26,863 bases of DNA from assembly GCA_027013285.1 (NCBI GenBank), contig JALUXR010000095.1, positions 1 through 26,863 of the forward strand, given 5' to 3'. This document shows, in pieces, positions 5,713 to 15,488 of the stretch. The stretch comes from Candidatus Altimarinota bacterium. GTDB taxonomy: Bacteria > Patescibacteriota > Gracilibacteria > Absconditabacterales > Absconditicoccaceae. Numbering within the stretch: position 1 is the first letter of the stretch; every line of letters starts with the position of its first letter. The notes beneath the pieces are model-generated. The model was not told where the DNA came from, did not search any database, and saw only the letters and a program-made list of their open reading frames with translations. A program made the position numbers and the translations under genes.

Positions 5713-8700
5713 ATGTCAAAAATTATATCAAAAGATAGTATACTTTCTTCTTATAAAAGAAATAAATATGGTAGAGTTTTTTTATCAGAACAAAGAAAAT
5801 TAACATCTTTTCCAAATCTTTTAGATGCACAAAGAAAATGATTTGAGCAGTTTGTGAATTTTTATATTCATGAATTGTTTAAGGATGTTCTGCCTATTGA
5901 TTATACAGCTTGAGATCAAAAAATAGTTATAAATGTTTCTGATATTAAATTAGAAGCTCCTACAATTACTATTGATGAAGCTAAAAGAAACGAAAAGAAT
6001 TATGCATGATTATTAAAATGAAAATTAACTCTTGTTAATGAAACAACTTGAGAAATCCTTTTTGATAAATCTGTTAGTATATGAATGTTACCATTCTTAA
6101 CAGAGAATTGTTCATATATTATAAATTGAGTTGAAAGAGTTGTTATATCTCAAATTGTTAAATCATTTGGTATATTTTTTGGTAAAAATATTAAAGAGCT
6201 AACAACATCTTTTAAAATTGTACCTAAAAGATGAGTTTGGTTGGAGGTTATAGTAGAAAAAAGAGGATATATTACAGTAAGACTTGATAGATCAAGAAAA
6301 TTTCCACTAACTACATTGTTTAGATTGCTTTGATATGAAACTAATGAGGCTATAAGAACTATTTTTCCAGAACCTAAAGAATGAGAAACTGATTATATTT
6401 GATTAACTTTAGCAAAAGATACAACAACTTCTTCAGATGAAGCTGCACTTTTCATTTATAATAAGATTAGACCTGGTGAAAATATAGATGCTGAATCAGC
6501 TTTGGATTATTTGAAAACTTTATTTTTAGATGATCAAAGAATAGAATTATGATCTATAGTTTTAAGAAAAATTAATTCAAAATTATCTTTGAATAAAGAT
6601 TTTACTAAAAAAGAAGATAATGTTTTGTCTGATGATATAATTATTGAAGCTACAAAATATTTATTAAATTTAGCTTCTAATAAAAGATGATATTATGAAG
6701 ATGATATAGATTATCTTTCAAATAGGAGAGTAAGGCTTTTTGGTGAAATAATGCATAATCATTTACAACCTATTTTTAGAAGATTTCAAAAATCTATTAA
6801 ATGAAAATTATCTGTATTAGATTTGAGTGAACTTAAGACTCTTAAAATTACAGATTTAGTTAATTTTAAAATGTTGGATAATGCTATAAAATCATTTTTT
6901 GCTACTTCTCAATTAAGTCAGTTCTTGGATCAAACTAACCCTATGGCTGAATTAGAGCATAAAAGAAGACTTACAGCTCTTTGACCTAGTGGTATTAAAA
7001 GAGAAACTGCAACATTTGAGGTTAGAGATGTGCATCCTTCTCATTATGGTAGAATTTGTCCTATTGAAACTCCAGAATGACATAATATTGGTTTAGTTAT
7101 TTATCAAGCTTTATATTCTAGAATAAATGAAGATTGATTTTTAGAAGTTCCAGCTGCAAAAGTTGTTAAGGAAGTAAAACCTAAAGTTAAATTATTACTT
7201 AATAGAATTGCTGATGAGGATATTTTTGATAAAAAATGAAATCTTTTGGTTAAAGATGAAGAATTAATTACTGAAGATATAGCTAAAAAAATAGAAAAAG
7301 AATATACAATAAATGTAAAAGTAAGACCATTTGTTTCTGATGAAATAGAATATATCTCTCCAGAAAATGATGAAAGATATGTTATTGCTGATGTAACTCT
7401 TCCTTTGGATGATTATAAAAATATTTTAGCAAAAAGAGTCCCAGGTAGACATTATTATGATATGGAAATGTATCATGTAAATGATGTAACTCATATAGAT
7501 GTTGATCCTTCTTGTATTTTCTCTGCAAATACAGCATCAATTTCTTTTGTAGATCATAATGATCCAGTAAGGGCTTTGATGGGTACAAATATGCAAAGAC
7601 AAGCTGTTCCTTTACTTAGGCAAGAAGCTCCATTGTGTGGTACTTGATTAGAATGAGATATTGCTGAGAGAACTTATGCAGTTAAAAATGCTGAAGATGC
7701 AGGAGAGATTATTTATGTTGATGCAAAAAGAATAAAAGTTAAATATAAGAAATTAGGAGTTAAAGAATATGAATTATTAACTTTTAAAAAATCTAATCAA
7801 AAGACTATTTTACACCAAGTAGCTAAAGTTAGTTTGTGACAAAAAGTTAAAAAAGGAGATTTATTATTAGAATGACCTTCTGTAGTAGACGGAGAATTAG
7901 CTATTGGTAAAAATTTAAGAGTTGCATTTATGAATTATGAATGATATAATTTTGAAGATGCTATTATTATAAATAAAAGATTAGTTAAAAATGATGATTT
8001 GTCATTAATCCATATAATTGAATTAGATATGGAAGTATCTGATACTAAATTATGACATGAAGAAATAACACCTGATATTCCATCTGTAAGTTTGGCTAAA
8101 TTAAGAAATTTATGAGATGATGGTATTGTAAAAATTTGAACATATGTAGAATGAGGAGATATACTTGTAGGTAAAGTAACACCGAAATCTGAATGAGATT
8201 TAACTCCAGAAGAAAAACTTGTTCATGCAATATTTGGTGATAAATCAAAATCTGTTAAAGATACTTCTTTATATTTGCCAGCTTGAACTTCTGGTAAAGT
8301 AGTAGATGTTGTTATTCTTGATTCAGATAAATGAGATGATTTACCTTCAGCTGTTTTGAAAAAGATAAAAGTATATATTGCTAGTACTAGAAAAGTAGAA
8401 ATTTGAGATAAGATGTCTTGAAGACATGGTAATAAAGGTATTGTTGCTAGAATAATTCCTGAAGAAGATATGCCATTTACAGAAGATGGACAACCAATAG
8501 ATGTTATCTTAAATCCACTTGGTGTAGTTTCAAGAATGAATTTATGACAAGTATTAGAAACACATTTATGATTGATAGCTAAAACTTTATGAGAAAATTT
8601 AGCTGTTCCATTATTTTCAGACTTTGATAGAAAGCAATTAACAGATTTGTTTGTAAAATTGTGATTACCTGCAGACGGTAAATTTGCAGTGTATAATGGT

Positions 8701-9267
8701 AGAACTTGAGAAGCTTATGATAGTAAAGTAACTATTTGATATATGTATATGTTAAGACTTGTTCATATGGTTGAAGATAAAATTCATGCAAGAAGTGTTT
8801 GACCATATAGTTTGATTACTCAACAACCTCTTGGTGGTAAATCTCATAATGGTTGACAAAGACTTTGAGAAATGGAAGTTTGGGCACTTGAAGCATATTC
8901 AGCTGTAAATATTTTACAAGAAATGATTACAATAAAATCTGATGATGTTATGTGAAGAAATAAGGCATATGAATCTATTATTAAATGAGAACCAATTCAT
9001 GTAAATTGATTACCAGAAAGTTTCAATTTATTAGTGTTTGAATTAAAATGATTAGCTCAAAATATCTTATTCTTAGATAATGAAAATATAGATAGAATAC
9101 ATAAAGAAAGAGTTGAAAAAATTAAAGAGTTGAGCTTAAAATGAATTAGTTTAAAGCAAAATATGATTACAGATACTGTAGAAGAAACAGAAGATGAAAA
9201 AGTAGAAGTTATAAATGATATTGTAAAAGATATGGAAGAATATGGAGAAATAGATGATGCAGATTAA
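5713..9267 (+). CDS. rpoB: DNA-directed RNA polymerase subunit beta
   Basis: The beta subunit forms half of the polymerase active cleft. The 1184-residue product (dozens of TGA read as Gly) has all landmarks in order: FPNLLDAQRKGFEQF near the N-terminus; the rifampicin-pocket region SQLSQFLDQTNP and HKRRLTALGPSG (about 400-430) and RDVHPSHYGRICPIETPEG; NYEGYNFEDAI; GDKMSGRHGNKG at 898-909; and the C-terminal QQPLGGKSHNGGQRLGEMEVWALEAY. Residue 421 is Thr at the position of E. coli Ser531. It is shorter than the E. coli protein, lacking its large lineage inserts. rpoC starts 25 bases downstream. A terminator-like hairpin precedes it. Confidence 0.98.
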
Positions 9268-9292
9268 TTTTATACTTTAAAATGATATATTT

Positions 9293-12200
9293 ATGTCACA
9301 AGCAAATAATGAATTTGACTGAATTATGGTGAAATTGGCTTCTTCTGAAGAAATTCAAGAATGGTCAAAGTGAGAAATAACTATACCAGATACAGTTAAT
9401 TATAGAACATGAAAACCTAAAGAATGAGGTTTATTCTGTGAAAAAATTTATTGACCTACAAAGAATTATGAATGTTCTTGTGGTAAATATAAATGAATAA
9501 GATATAAATGAATTTTATGTGATAGATGTTGAGTAGAAGTAGTTTCTTCTAGAGTAAGAAGAGAAAGAATGGGTCATATTAAACTTAATTCTCCCGTAAT
9601 TCATATTTGGTATTATAAAGCTCATCCTTCTGTTATTTGATCATTACTTAATTTATCTTCAAAAGAGATTGAGAAGGTAGTAAATTATGTTAAATATGTA
9701 GTTTTGGATATAAATGAAAAACAAAAAGAAAATATTATTAAAACTATAGATAGAGATTTTCATAATAAAGAAAAAGAAATAGAAGATATTTTTGATAGAG
9801 AAATATTGGAATTAAGTGAAAAATGATTAGAACAAGATAAATATAAGAAAGAATATGAAGCTTTATTAGCTTTGAAAGAAAAAAACTTAGATACTTTGAA
9901 TAAAGAATATTCTGATACAAAATCTATGTTGAAGAGTTTAGTAGTAGGTTCTACAATTCATGAAAGAGAATATAGAATGATTTATCATAAATATGAATGA
10001 GCATTTGTTTTTTGATCATGAGTAGAGGCATTAAAATCTATGTTAAAATGATTAAATATAAAGTCTAGTATAGATGAAATAACAAAAGAACTTAAAGCAT
10101 CTAAATGAAAGAAAAGAGAAGATTTATTTAAGAGATTAAAGATTTTTATTAATTTTTATACATCTTGAACATCAACAGAATCTTTGGTTTTAAATAATTT
10201 GCCTGTTATTCCTGCTGATTTAAGACCCATAGTTCAACTTGATGGTTGAAAATTTGCATCTTCTGATATAAATATTTTTTATAGAAGAGTTCTAATGAGA
10301 AATATTAGACTTAAGAAAATGATAGATTCAGGTATGCCAGAAGTTGTTAAAAGAAATGAAATAAGACTTTTACAAGAATCTGTGAATAATCTTTTTGTTT
10401 GAGAAAAGAATCAAGCTTGAAAATGATGAGCATGAGTAAAAGTTTATAAATCTTTAACTGATATTCTTGTTGGTAAAGAAGGTAGATTTAGAAAGAATTT
10501 ACTTGGTAAGAGAGTCGATTATTCTTGAAGATCTGTAATTACTGTGTGACCAGATTTGAAACTTAATGAGTGTTGAGTACCAATTTATATTGCAGTAAGA
10601 ATATTTACACCTTTTATAATTTCTAGATTATTGAAATTAAAGATAGCTCATACTCCTAAACAGGCTGAGAAACTAATAAAGGAAGAAACTCCTATTGTTC
10701 TTAAATTGTTAAAAGAAGTTATAAAAGATAAATATGTATTATTAAACAGGGCTCCTACATTACATAGACTTGGTATTCAAGGATTTAAAATAAAACTTAT
10801 GCCTTGAAAAACTATTAGATTACATCCATTAGTTTGTCCAGCTTTTAATGCGGATTTTGATGGTGATCAAATGTGATTACATTTACCTATTTCAAAAGAA
10901 GCTCAGAAAGAAGCTGCTGAATTTTTGTCAGCTGATAAAAATATTTTAAAACCTAGTTCTTGAGAACCAATTATTACACATACTCAAGAATTAATTCTTT
11001 GAATATATTATCTTACACATATTGAAAAAGAAACTCCTATAAAAGCATATTTTAGAAATATGGATGAAGTTCTTAAATTTTATGATAATGGAGAATTAGA
11101 CATAAAAGATAGAATAATATTTGAATATAATTGAGAGAATATAGATACTATAGTTGGTAGAGTTATATTAAATAATGTTTTGCCAGAAGATCTTATATTT
11201 TTAAATGAAACTATTAGAAAGAAACAATTAAAAAAATTATTGGATGATGTATTTGAAGTTGCTTGAATGGAGAAAACTGTAGAAGTTGCAGATAAATTAA
11301 AAGATTATGGTTTTATATATGCTACAAAATCTGCAGTTACTATAAATGCATATGATTTCTTAGTTCCAGATGAAAAAAAAGCTTTACTAGCAGAATGAGA
11401 TGAAAAAGTAAAACAAATTCATGATGCTTGGTATAAATGAATTGCTACAAATGAAGAAAAACATAATCAAATTATTGCAATTTGGACAGATATAAAATCT
11501 AGGATAGAAACTGCATTAAAACCTTATTATAAATGATGAAATGATTTATTTGCTTTGGTTGATTCTGGTGCTAAATGAAATTGGTGACAATTAACTCAAA
11601 TGGCAGGTATGAAATGATTAGTTTCAAATCCAAAGGGTGAGGTTATTGAATTACCTATTAAATCATCAGCTATTGAAGGATTTAATACTCTTGAATATTT
11701 TATTGCTGCTCATGCTTGAAGAAAAGGTAAAGCTGATACAGCTTTGAAAACTGCTGAATCTGGTTATTTGACAAGAAAACTTGTAGATTCTAATCAAGAT
11801 ATGATTGTAAGAGAACATGATTGTTGAACAGAACATGGATTAGTTATTACAAAAGAAGAGGTAGAACAAAAAAGAAGTACTTTATTTGAAGAAAATTTTG
11901 GTAGAGTATTATTTGCTGACTTGAAAGATGTACAATGAAATGTATTGAAGAGTAAATGAGATTTGATAGAGAATAAAGATAAATATTTGTTTACTGATAA
12001 TGAAATAGATTTTGTAAATGTTAGATCACCTATAACATGTGAAACTTCATCAGGTGTTTGTCAAAAATGTTTTGGTATGGATTTATCAAATAGAAAATTA
12101 ATTAAAATTTGAACTCCGGTATGAGTGATTGCAGCTCAAAGTATTTGAGAACCTGGTACTCAATTGACAATGCGTACATTCCATAGTGGTTGAGTAGCTT

Positions 12201-13117
12201 CTGCAGAATGAGATATGACTCAAGGTATTAAGAGAATTGAACAATTATTTGAGGTAAGAACTCCAAATAATCCGGCTGTAGTGTCTCCTTTGGATGGACA
12301 AATATCATTTACAAATTCTTGAAATTACGTAAAATTAAGGATTTCTTGAGAAACTGAGAAGAAAAATTATCTTGTAAAAGAATGATATTCTGTAGTTGCT
12401 AAGAAAAATGATATATTAAGAAAATGAACTGAATTTGCTGTAAAATGAAGATCAAAACTTAAGATAGAAGAAGATTGTATAGTATTAGAAACTTATAAGG
12501 ATAAAATAATTGTTTGAGTACAAAAAACATTTAATACTGATGTTCATACAAACATGTGAATAAAAGTAAAAGATGGAGAAAAAGTATATAAATGACAAGT
12601 TTTAACTAGTTGAGTTATAGATCTTAAATCTTATTCAGAAATTGTATGAGATTTGGAAGCTCAAAAATATATTGTTGATGAGATAAAAGCAGTTTATGTA
12701 AGTCAATGACAATGATTAAATAATAAATATGTAGAGTTAGTTGTTAAAAATTTATTTTCTAGAGTTTATATTGAAGAGGTTGGTGATAGTTTATTAGTTC
12801 CATGAGAAATAGTAAGATATGAAGACTTTGTAAAGATTTCTAGAGAATTAGAAAAAGAATGAAAAAAAGCTCCAGCTTGAAAAAGACTTATTCTTTGATT
12901 AACTAATTTAGCTAAAAGTACAGATTCTTGGATGTCTGCTGCATCTTTCCAAGAAACTATGAGAATGTTAGTTTCTTCTAGTATTAGATGAGATATAGAT
13001 AGATTAAATGATTTGAAGGCAAATGTAATTATTGGTAGAAAATTACCTATTGGTAAATATTTTCCTTGAAATGAAGAACAAGAAGAAACTACAGAACAAG
13101 AAAAAATAGAAGAGTAA
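9293..13117 (+). CDS. rpoC: DNA-directed RNA polymerase subunit beta'
   Basis: The beta' subunit carries the catalytic magnesium site. The 1274-residue product shows the N-terminal zinc ribbon (Cys61, Cys63, Cys76, Cys79), RKNLLGKRVDYSGRSVI, the active-site motif NADFDGDQM at 519-527 with the three metal-binding aspartates, the bridge-helix and trigger-loop region ending in QLTMRTFHSGG, and the second zinc site (HDCGTEHG, then CETSSGVCQKC). The conserved glycine just after the Asp motif (QMGLHLP) is TGA. The C-terminus has SWMSAASFQETMRML as in the family. An intrinsic terminator follows within ten bases. Confidence 0.98.
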
Positions 13118-13125
13118 TATCGAAG

Positions 13126-13153
13126 GCACAGACGGTGAGTCTGTGTTTTTTTG
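13126..13153 (+). terminator. Rho-independent terminator of rpoBC
   Basis: CACAGAC (13128-13133 with its leading C at 13127) pairs with GTCTGTG (13139-13145) around loop GGTGA, seven strong pairs, followed by seven T (13146-13152). It starts nine bases after the rpoC stop. Confidence 0.9.
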
Positions 13154-13209
13154 TTGTTTTCAGTTAGTTTTTTCTTATTTTATATTTATTTAGTTTATTA
13201 AAATAAATT

Positions 13210-13779
13210 ATGGATTTAGAAAATGGAATTAAATCTTGTCAAAAATGTGACCTTTATAAAACTTGTAATTCTCCAATTGTATGAGATTGAAATTTTGACT
13301 CAAAAGTATTATTTATTTGAGAAGCACCAGGTGCTGATGAAGATGTTCAATGAAAACCTTTTGTTTGAAGAAGTGGTAAAGTCCTTACAAAAATATTAGA
13401 ATGAATATGATTTTATAGACAAAAGGATTATTATATTACAAATATAGTAAAATGTCGTCCACCTGCAAATAGAGATCCAAAGAAAGAGGAAATACAAGCT
13501 TGTTCTCCATATTTATTGGAACAAATTATTAAGTGAAAGTTTAAAATTATAGTAACATTATGAAGATTTAGTATGAATTTTTTTATGCCAAATTTAAAAA
13601 TTTCACAGGATAGAGGAAAAATACTAAAATTAGATGAATTTAATTGACATAAATTTGATGAAGATATTTATTTATTACCATCATATCATCCTGCTGTTGC
13701 TTTATATTCTCCTAGTAAGATTGATCTAATTAAAAAAGATTTAGAACAAATTAAAGAATTGAGAGAAAAATTATTTTAG
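13210..13779 (+). CDS. uracil-DNA glycosylase, family 4 type (Fe-S)
   Basis: Removes uracil from DNA to start base excision repair. The 189-residue product has four cysteines spaced as in family 4 enzymes that hold a 4Fe-4S cluster: Cys10, Cys13, Cys82 (VKCRPP) and Cys98 (QACSPYL). Motif 1 is GEAPGADED (37-45), and the C-terminal motif is SYHPAVALYS. TNIVKCRPPANRDP between them is also typical. TGA gives glycine in FIGEAPG and VTLGRF. The stop is TAG. It stands alone after the rpoC terminator, so it should have its own promoter in the 57 bases before it, though I see no convincing boxes. Confidence 0.93.
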
Positions 13780-13814
13780 TTGTAAAATTAAGATATTTTT
13801 GTAAAATTAAGATA
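13780..13814 (+). repeat. 16-base direct repeat, two copies, period 19
   Basis: TTGTAAAATTAAGATA occurs at 13780-13795 and again, identical, at 13799-13814, separated by three T. The first copy starts directly after the TAG of the glycosylase gene, and the second provides the -35 box of the putative promoter for the next gene. Two identical sites on about two helical turns could be a repressor or activator site. Confidence 0.7.
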
Positions 13815-13827
13815 GTTATTTTATAAT
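13799..13827 (+). promoter_or_regulatory. putative sigma70 promoter of the pilin-like genes
   Basis: TTGTAA (13799-13804) and a consensus TATAAT (13822-13827) are 17 bases apart. Transcription would start near 13834, leaving only about 7 untranslated bases before ATG 13841. The -35 box lies inside the second copy of the direct repeat. Confidence 0.6.
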
Positions 13828-13840
13828 TTATTTGTTTAAA

Positions 13841-14308
13841 ATGAAAAAATATTTATTTATTTTGTTGATGTCTACTCTTACATTTTTTAGTAGTTTTACA
13901 TTTGCTAATTATACATGGGATGATAGTACAGATCAGATTTATACACAAAATCAATCTGATGTGATTAAATCAAATGATATTAATGATCCTTTAAGAAATG
14001 GAACTACTTCAGCTGCTTGATGAATAAATTGAATTGCAAAATGAAATGATAATCATCAACAAAATTTGATAGATTATTTGAGTAAGTGGATAAATTATTT
14101 TTTATGATTTTTATGATTATTAGTTATAATTTTAATTATAAAAGATGGTATTGTAATGATTACTGCAGCTGGAGATGAATGAAAGAAAAAAGAAGCTTTT
14201 GTAAATTTAAAAAATTATATTTTAGCTTTAATTTGAATTTGATCTTCTTATCTTTTGATTAATTTAATATTTTATTTTATAAATGTAAATACATGAATAA
14301 TTTCATAA
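13841..14308 (+). CDS. VirB2/pilin-like two-helix membrane protein
   Basis: The 155-residue product has a clear signal peptide (residues 1-22, MKKYLFILLM... ending SFTFA), a polar Asn/Asp-rich stretch to about residue 75, and two transmembrane helices in about 80-103 and 122-150. Between them lies DGIVMITAAGDEGKKKEAFVN. This layout, a helix ending in a small-residue/Thr-Ala-Gly turn with a charged GDE-KK loop and a second helix, is typical of TrbC/VirB2-like and CPR pilin-like proteins. I infer membership from that pattern only. Several glycines are TGA. It overlaps the next gene by 16 bases, so the pair is cotranslated. Confidence 0.8.
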
Positions 14309-14754
14309 AAGTATTTTTTATAAGTTTTATAGGTTTGTTTTTGTGTTTATTTGTAGTAAATGGAGAAGATTTTCCGTATAAAGATATTAATAATGTATCA
14401 ATTTCAACTGATAATGATAAATCACTAAAAGATATAGTAATTCCTAAACATAATAATTCTACTTTAGATAAGTTATCTAAAAGTTTTTTATGAACTGATT
14501 TCTCTGATCAGTCTGATCCAGCTGTTTATTATATTTCAAAATTTATAAATTATTTTCTTAGTATATTAGCTTTTATAGCTTTTATAGTTCTTGTTTATTG
14601 ATTTTCTATGGTTTTTACAGGGAAAACTGATGAATGAATTAAAAAATGAGGTAAATTTATAAAGATGGCAATAGTAGCAATTGTTGTAATATGAGTGAGT
14701 TGGTTAATTTCTATGTGGGTAATTTCTATTTATACTCAACATGTAATTTCTTAA
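14293..14754 (+). CDS. second VirB2/pilin-like two-helix membrane protein
   Basis: The 153-residue product repeats the architecture of the preceding gene: signal peptide or N-terminal helix (residues 1-25), a polar Asp/Asn-rich linker, helix 1 around 90-115 (FLSILAFIAFIVLVYGFSMVF), loop TGKTDEGIKKGGKFIKM, and helix 2 around 125-148. The two proteins look like a tandem duplicated pair though their sequences differ. The start is ATG 14293 inside the end of the upstream gene. Function is inferred only as a membrane or pilus-type subunit; no ATPase, coupling protein or channel gene of a secretion system is next to it. Confidence 0.8.
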
Positions 14755-14756
14755 CA

Positions 14757-14790
14757 TAAAAAAAAGAGTAGTTTAATTTCTACTCTTAAT
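14757..14790. terminator. bidirectional terminator between pilin-like genes and minus-strand tRNAs
   Basis: AAGAGTAG (14764-14771) pairs with CTACTCTT (14780-14787), eight pairs, loop TTTAATTT. The A-run at 14757-14763 gives a strong T-run for minus-strand transcription from the tRNA-Cys/His genes; the plus-strand side (AATTATTTT) is weaker but suits the end of the pilin-like genes. Confidence 0.8.
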
Positions 14791-14827
14791 TATTTTATTA
14801 TATTTTTAATTTGTGGATTTTTGATCA

Positions 14828-14901
14828 AGGCATCGACCGGATTCGAACCGGTGAAAGAAGGCTTTGCAGGCCCCTCCATTAGACCACTCTGGTACGATGC
14901 C
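14828..14901 (-). tRNA. tRNA-Cys (anticodon GCA)
   Basis: On the minus strand: acceptor GGCATCG/CGATGCC, anticodon loop CTGCAAA, T-stem ACCGG/CCGGT with loop TTCGAAT, and discriminator T, the essential cysteine identity base. CCA is not encoded. Downstream of tRNA-His in the direction of transcription. Confidence 0.95.
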
Positions 14902-14913
14902 AAATAACTTAAA

Positions 14914-14990
14914 TGGGGTGGCTGACGGGACTTGAACCCGCAACGACTGGTACCACAAACCAGGGCTCTGCCAGTTGAACTACAGCCACC
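14914..14990 (-). tRNA. tRNA-His (anticodon GUG), CCA encoded
   Basis: On the minus strand: acceptor GTGGCTG/CAGCCAC with an extra G-1 (base 14990) opposite discriminator C73 (14917), the histidine identity pair. Anticodon GTG; T-stem GCGGG/CCCGT. CCA is encoded at 14914-14916. Confidence 0.95.
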
Positions 14991-15001
14991 ATAAAGTGAA
15001 G

Positions 15002-15032
15002 ATTATAATAATGTTTTAGAAAATAAATTCAA
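15002..15032 (-). promoter_or_regulatory. putative promoter for tRNA-His/tRNA-Cys
   Basis: Minus-strand TATAAT (complement of 15002-15007) lies 11 bases before the tRNA-His 5' end, with TTGAAT (complement of 15027-15032) 19 bases further up. The -10 is consensus and well placed; the spacer is a little long. Confidence 0.5.
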
Positions 15033-15041
15033 GTAAATATT

Positions 15042-15416
15042 ATGGAAAAATTATATTGGCTATGAATAGTTGTGTTTTCATTTTTTTTATGATATTTTAT
15101 TTGAAAACTAATTAAATATACAGAACTAAGGAAAGAAAGGAAAAAATCAGTTAAAAGATCTCGTTCTGTAATTTTATGAGAAAGTTATGAAACTTTGGCT
15201 CCTTTTATGAAAGATGTAAAATATCACCCAAAAGATATGAATTTTTTATGAAAATGAGTAGATTATATTATTTTTGATGGGTTATCAAATTGAGAGCTTA
15301 AACAAATAGTTTTTTTAGAGATAAAAACTTGAAAATCTAGACAGAATTTGAATGAAAAACAGATAGAAAAAATAATCAAAGATAAAAAAATCAAATATGA
15401 GATAGTGAGGTGGTAG
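15042..15416 (+). CDS. membrane-anchored Holliday-junction-resolvase-like endonuclease
   Basis: The 124-residue product matches the bacterial family described as related to archaeal Holliday junction resolvases (Endonuc_Holl). Residues 5-25 form one transmembrane helix (YWLGIVVFSFFLGYFIGKLI), followed by a basic coiled stretch. The nuclease-like part has SRSVILGESYETLAPFM, FLGKGVDYIIFDGLS and IVFLEIKTGKS, giving the PD-(D/E)xK-type residues Glu50, Asp74, Glu93 and Lys95. The glycines in these motifs are largely TGA. Activity is inferred; an inner-membrane anchor suggests a role in DNA processing near the membrane. The stop is TAG. It faces the tRNA-His promoter divergently. Confidence 0.87.
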
Positions 15417-15427
15417 GATTTTTCTTG

Positions 15428-15457
15428 TTGAAAAGATTTTGTAATTTTGTATATATT
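15428..15457 (+). promoter_or_regulatory. putative promoter for the amidase-SpoIID gene
   Basis: TTGAAA (15428-15433) and TATATT (15452-15457) are 18 bases apart in the 72-base gap. A second TATAAT (15475-15480) lies nine bases before the ATG but has no good -35 partner. Low-complexity sequence makes chance matches likely. Confidence 0.4.
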
Positions 15458-15488
15458 AAATATATTTATTTATTTATAATCTTTTTTA

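Noticed and set aside
7382..7588. Minus-strand frame inside rpoB
   Set aside because: Shadow of the rpoB reading frame; its sequence is low-complexity and resembles no family.
13780..13814. Start of a CRISPR array
   Set aside because: Only two short copies separated by three bases; no spacers of normal size and no cas genes.
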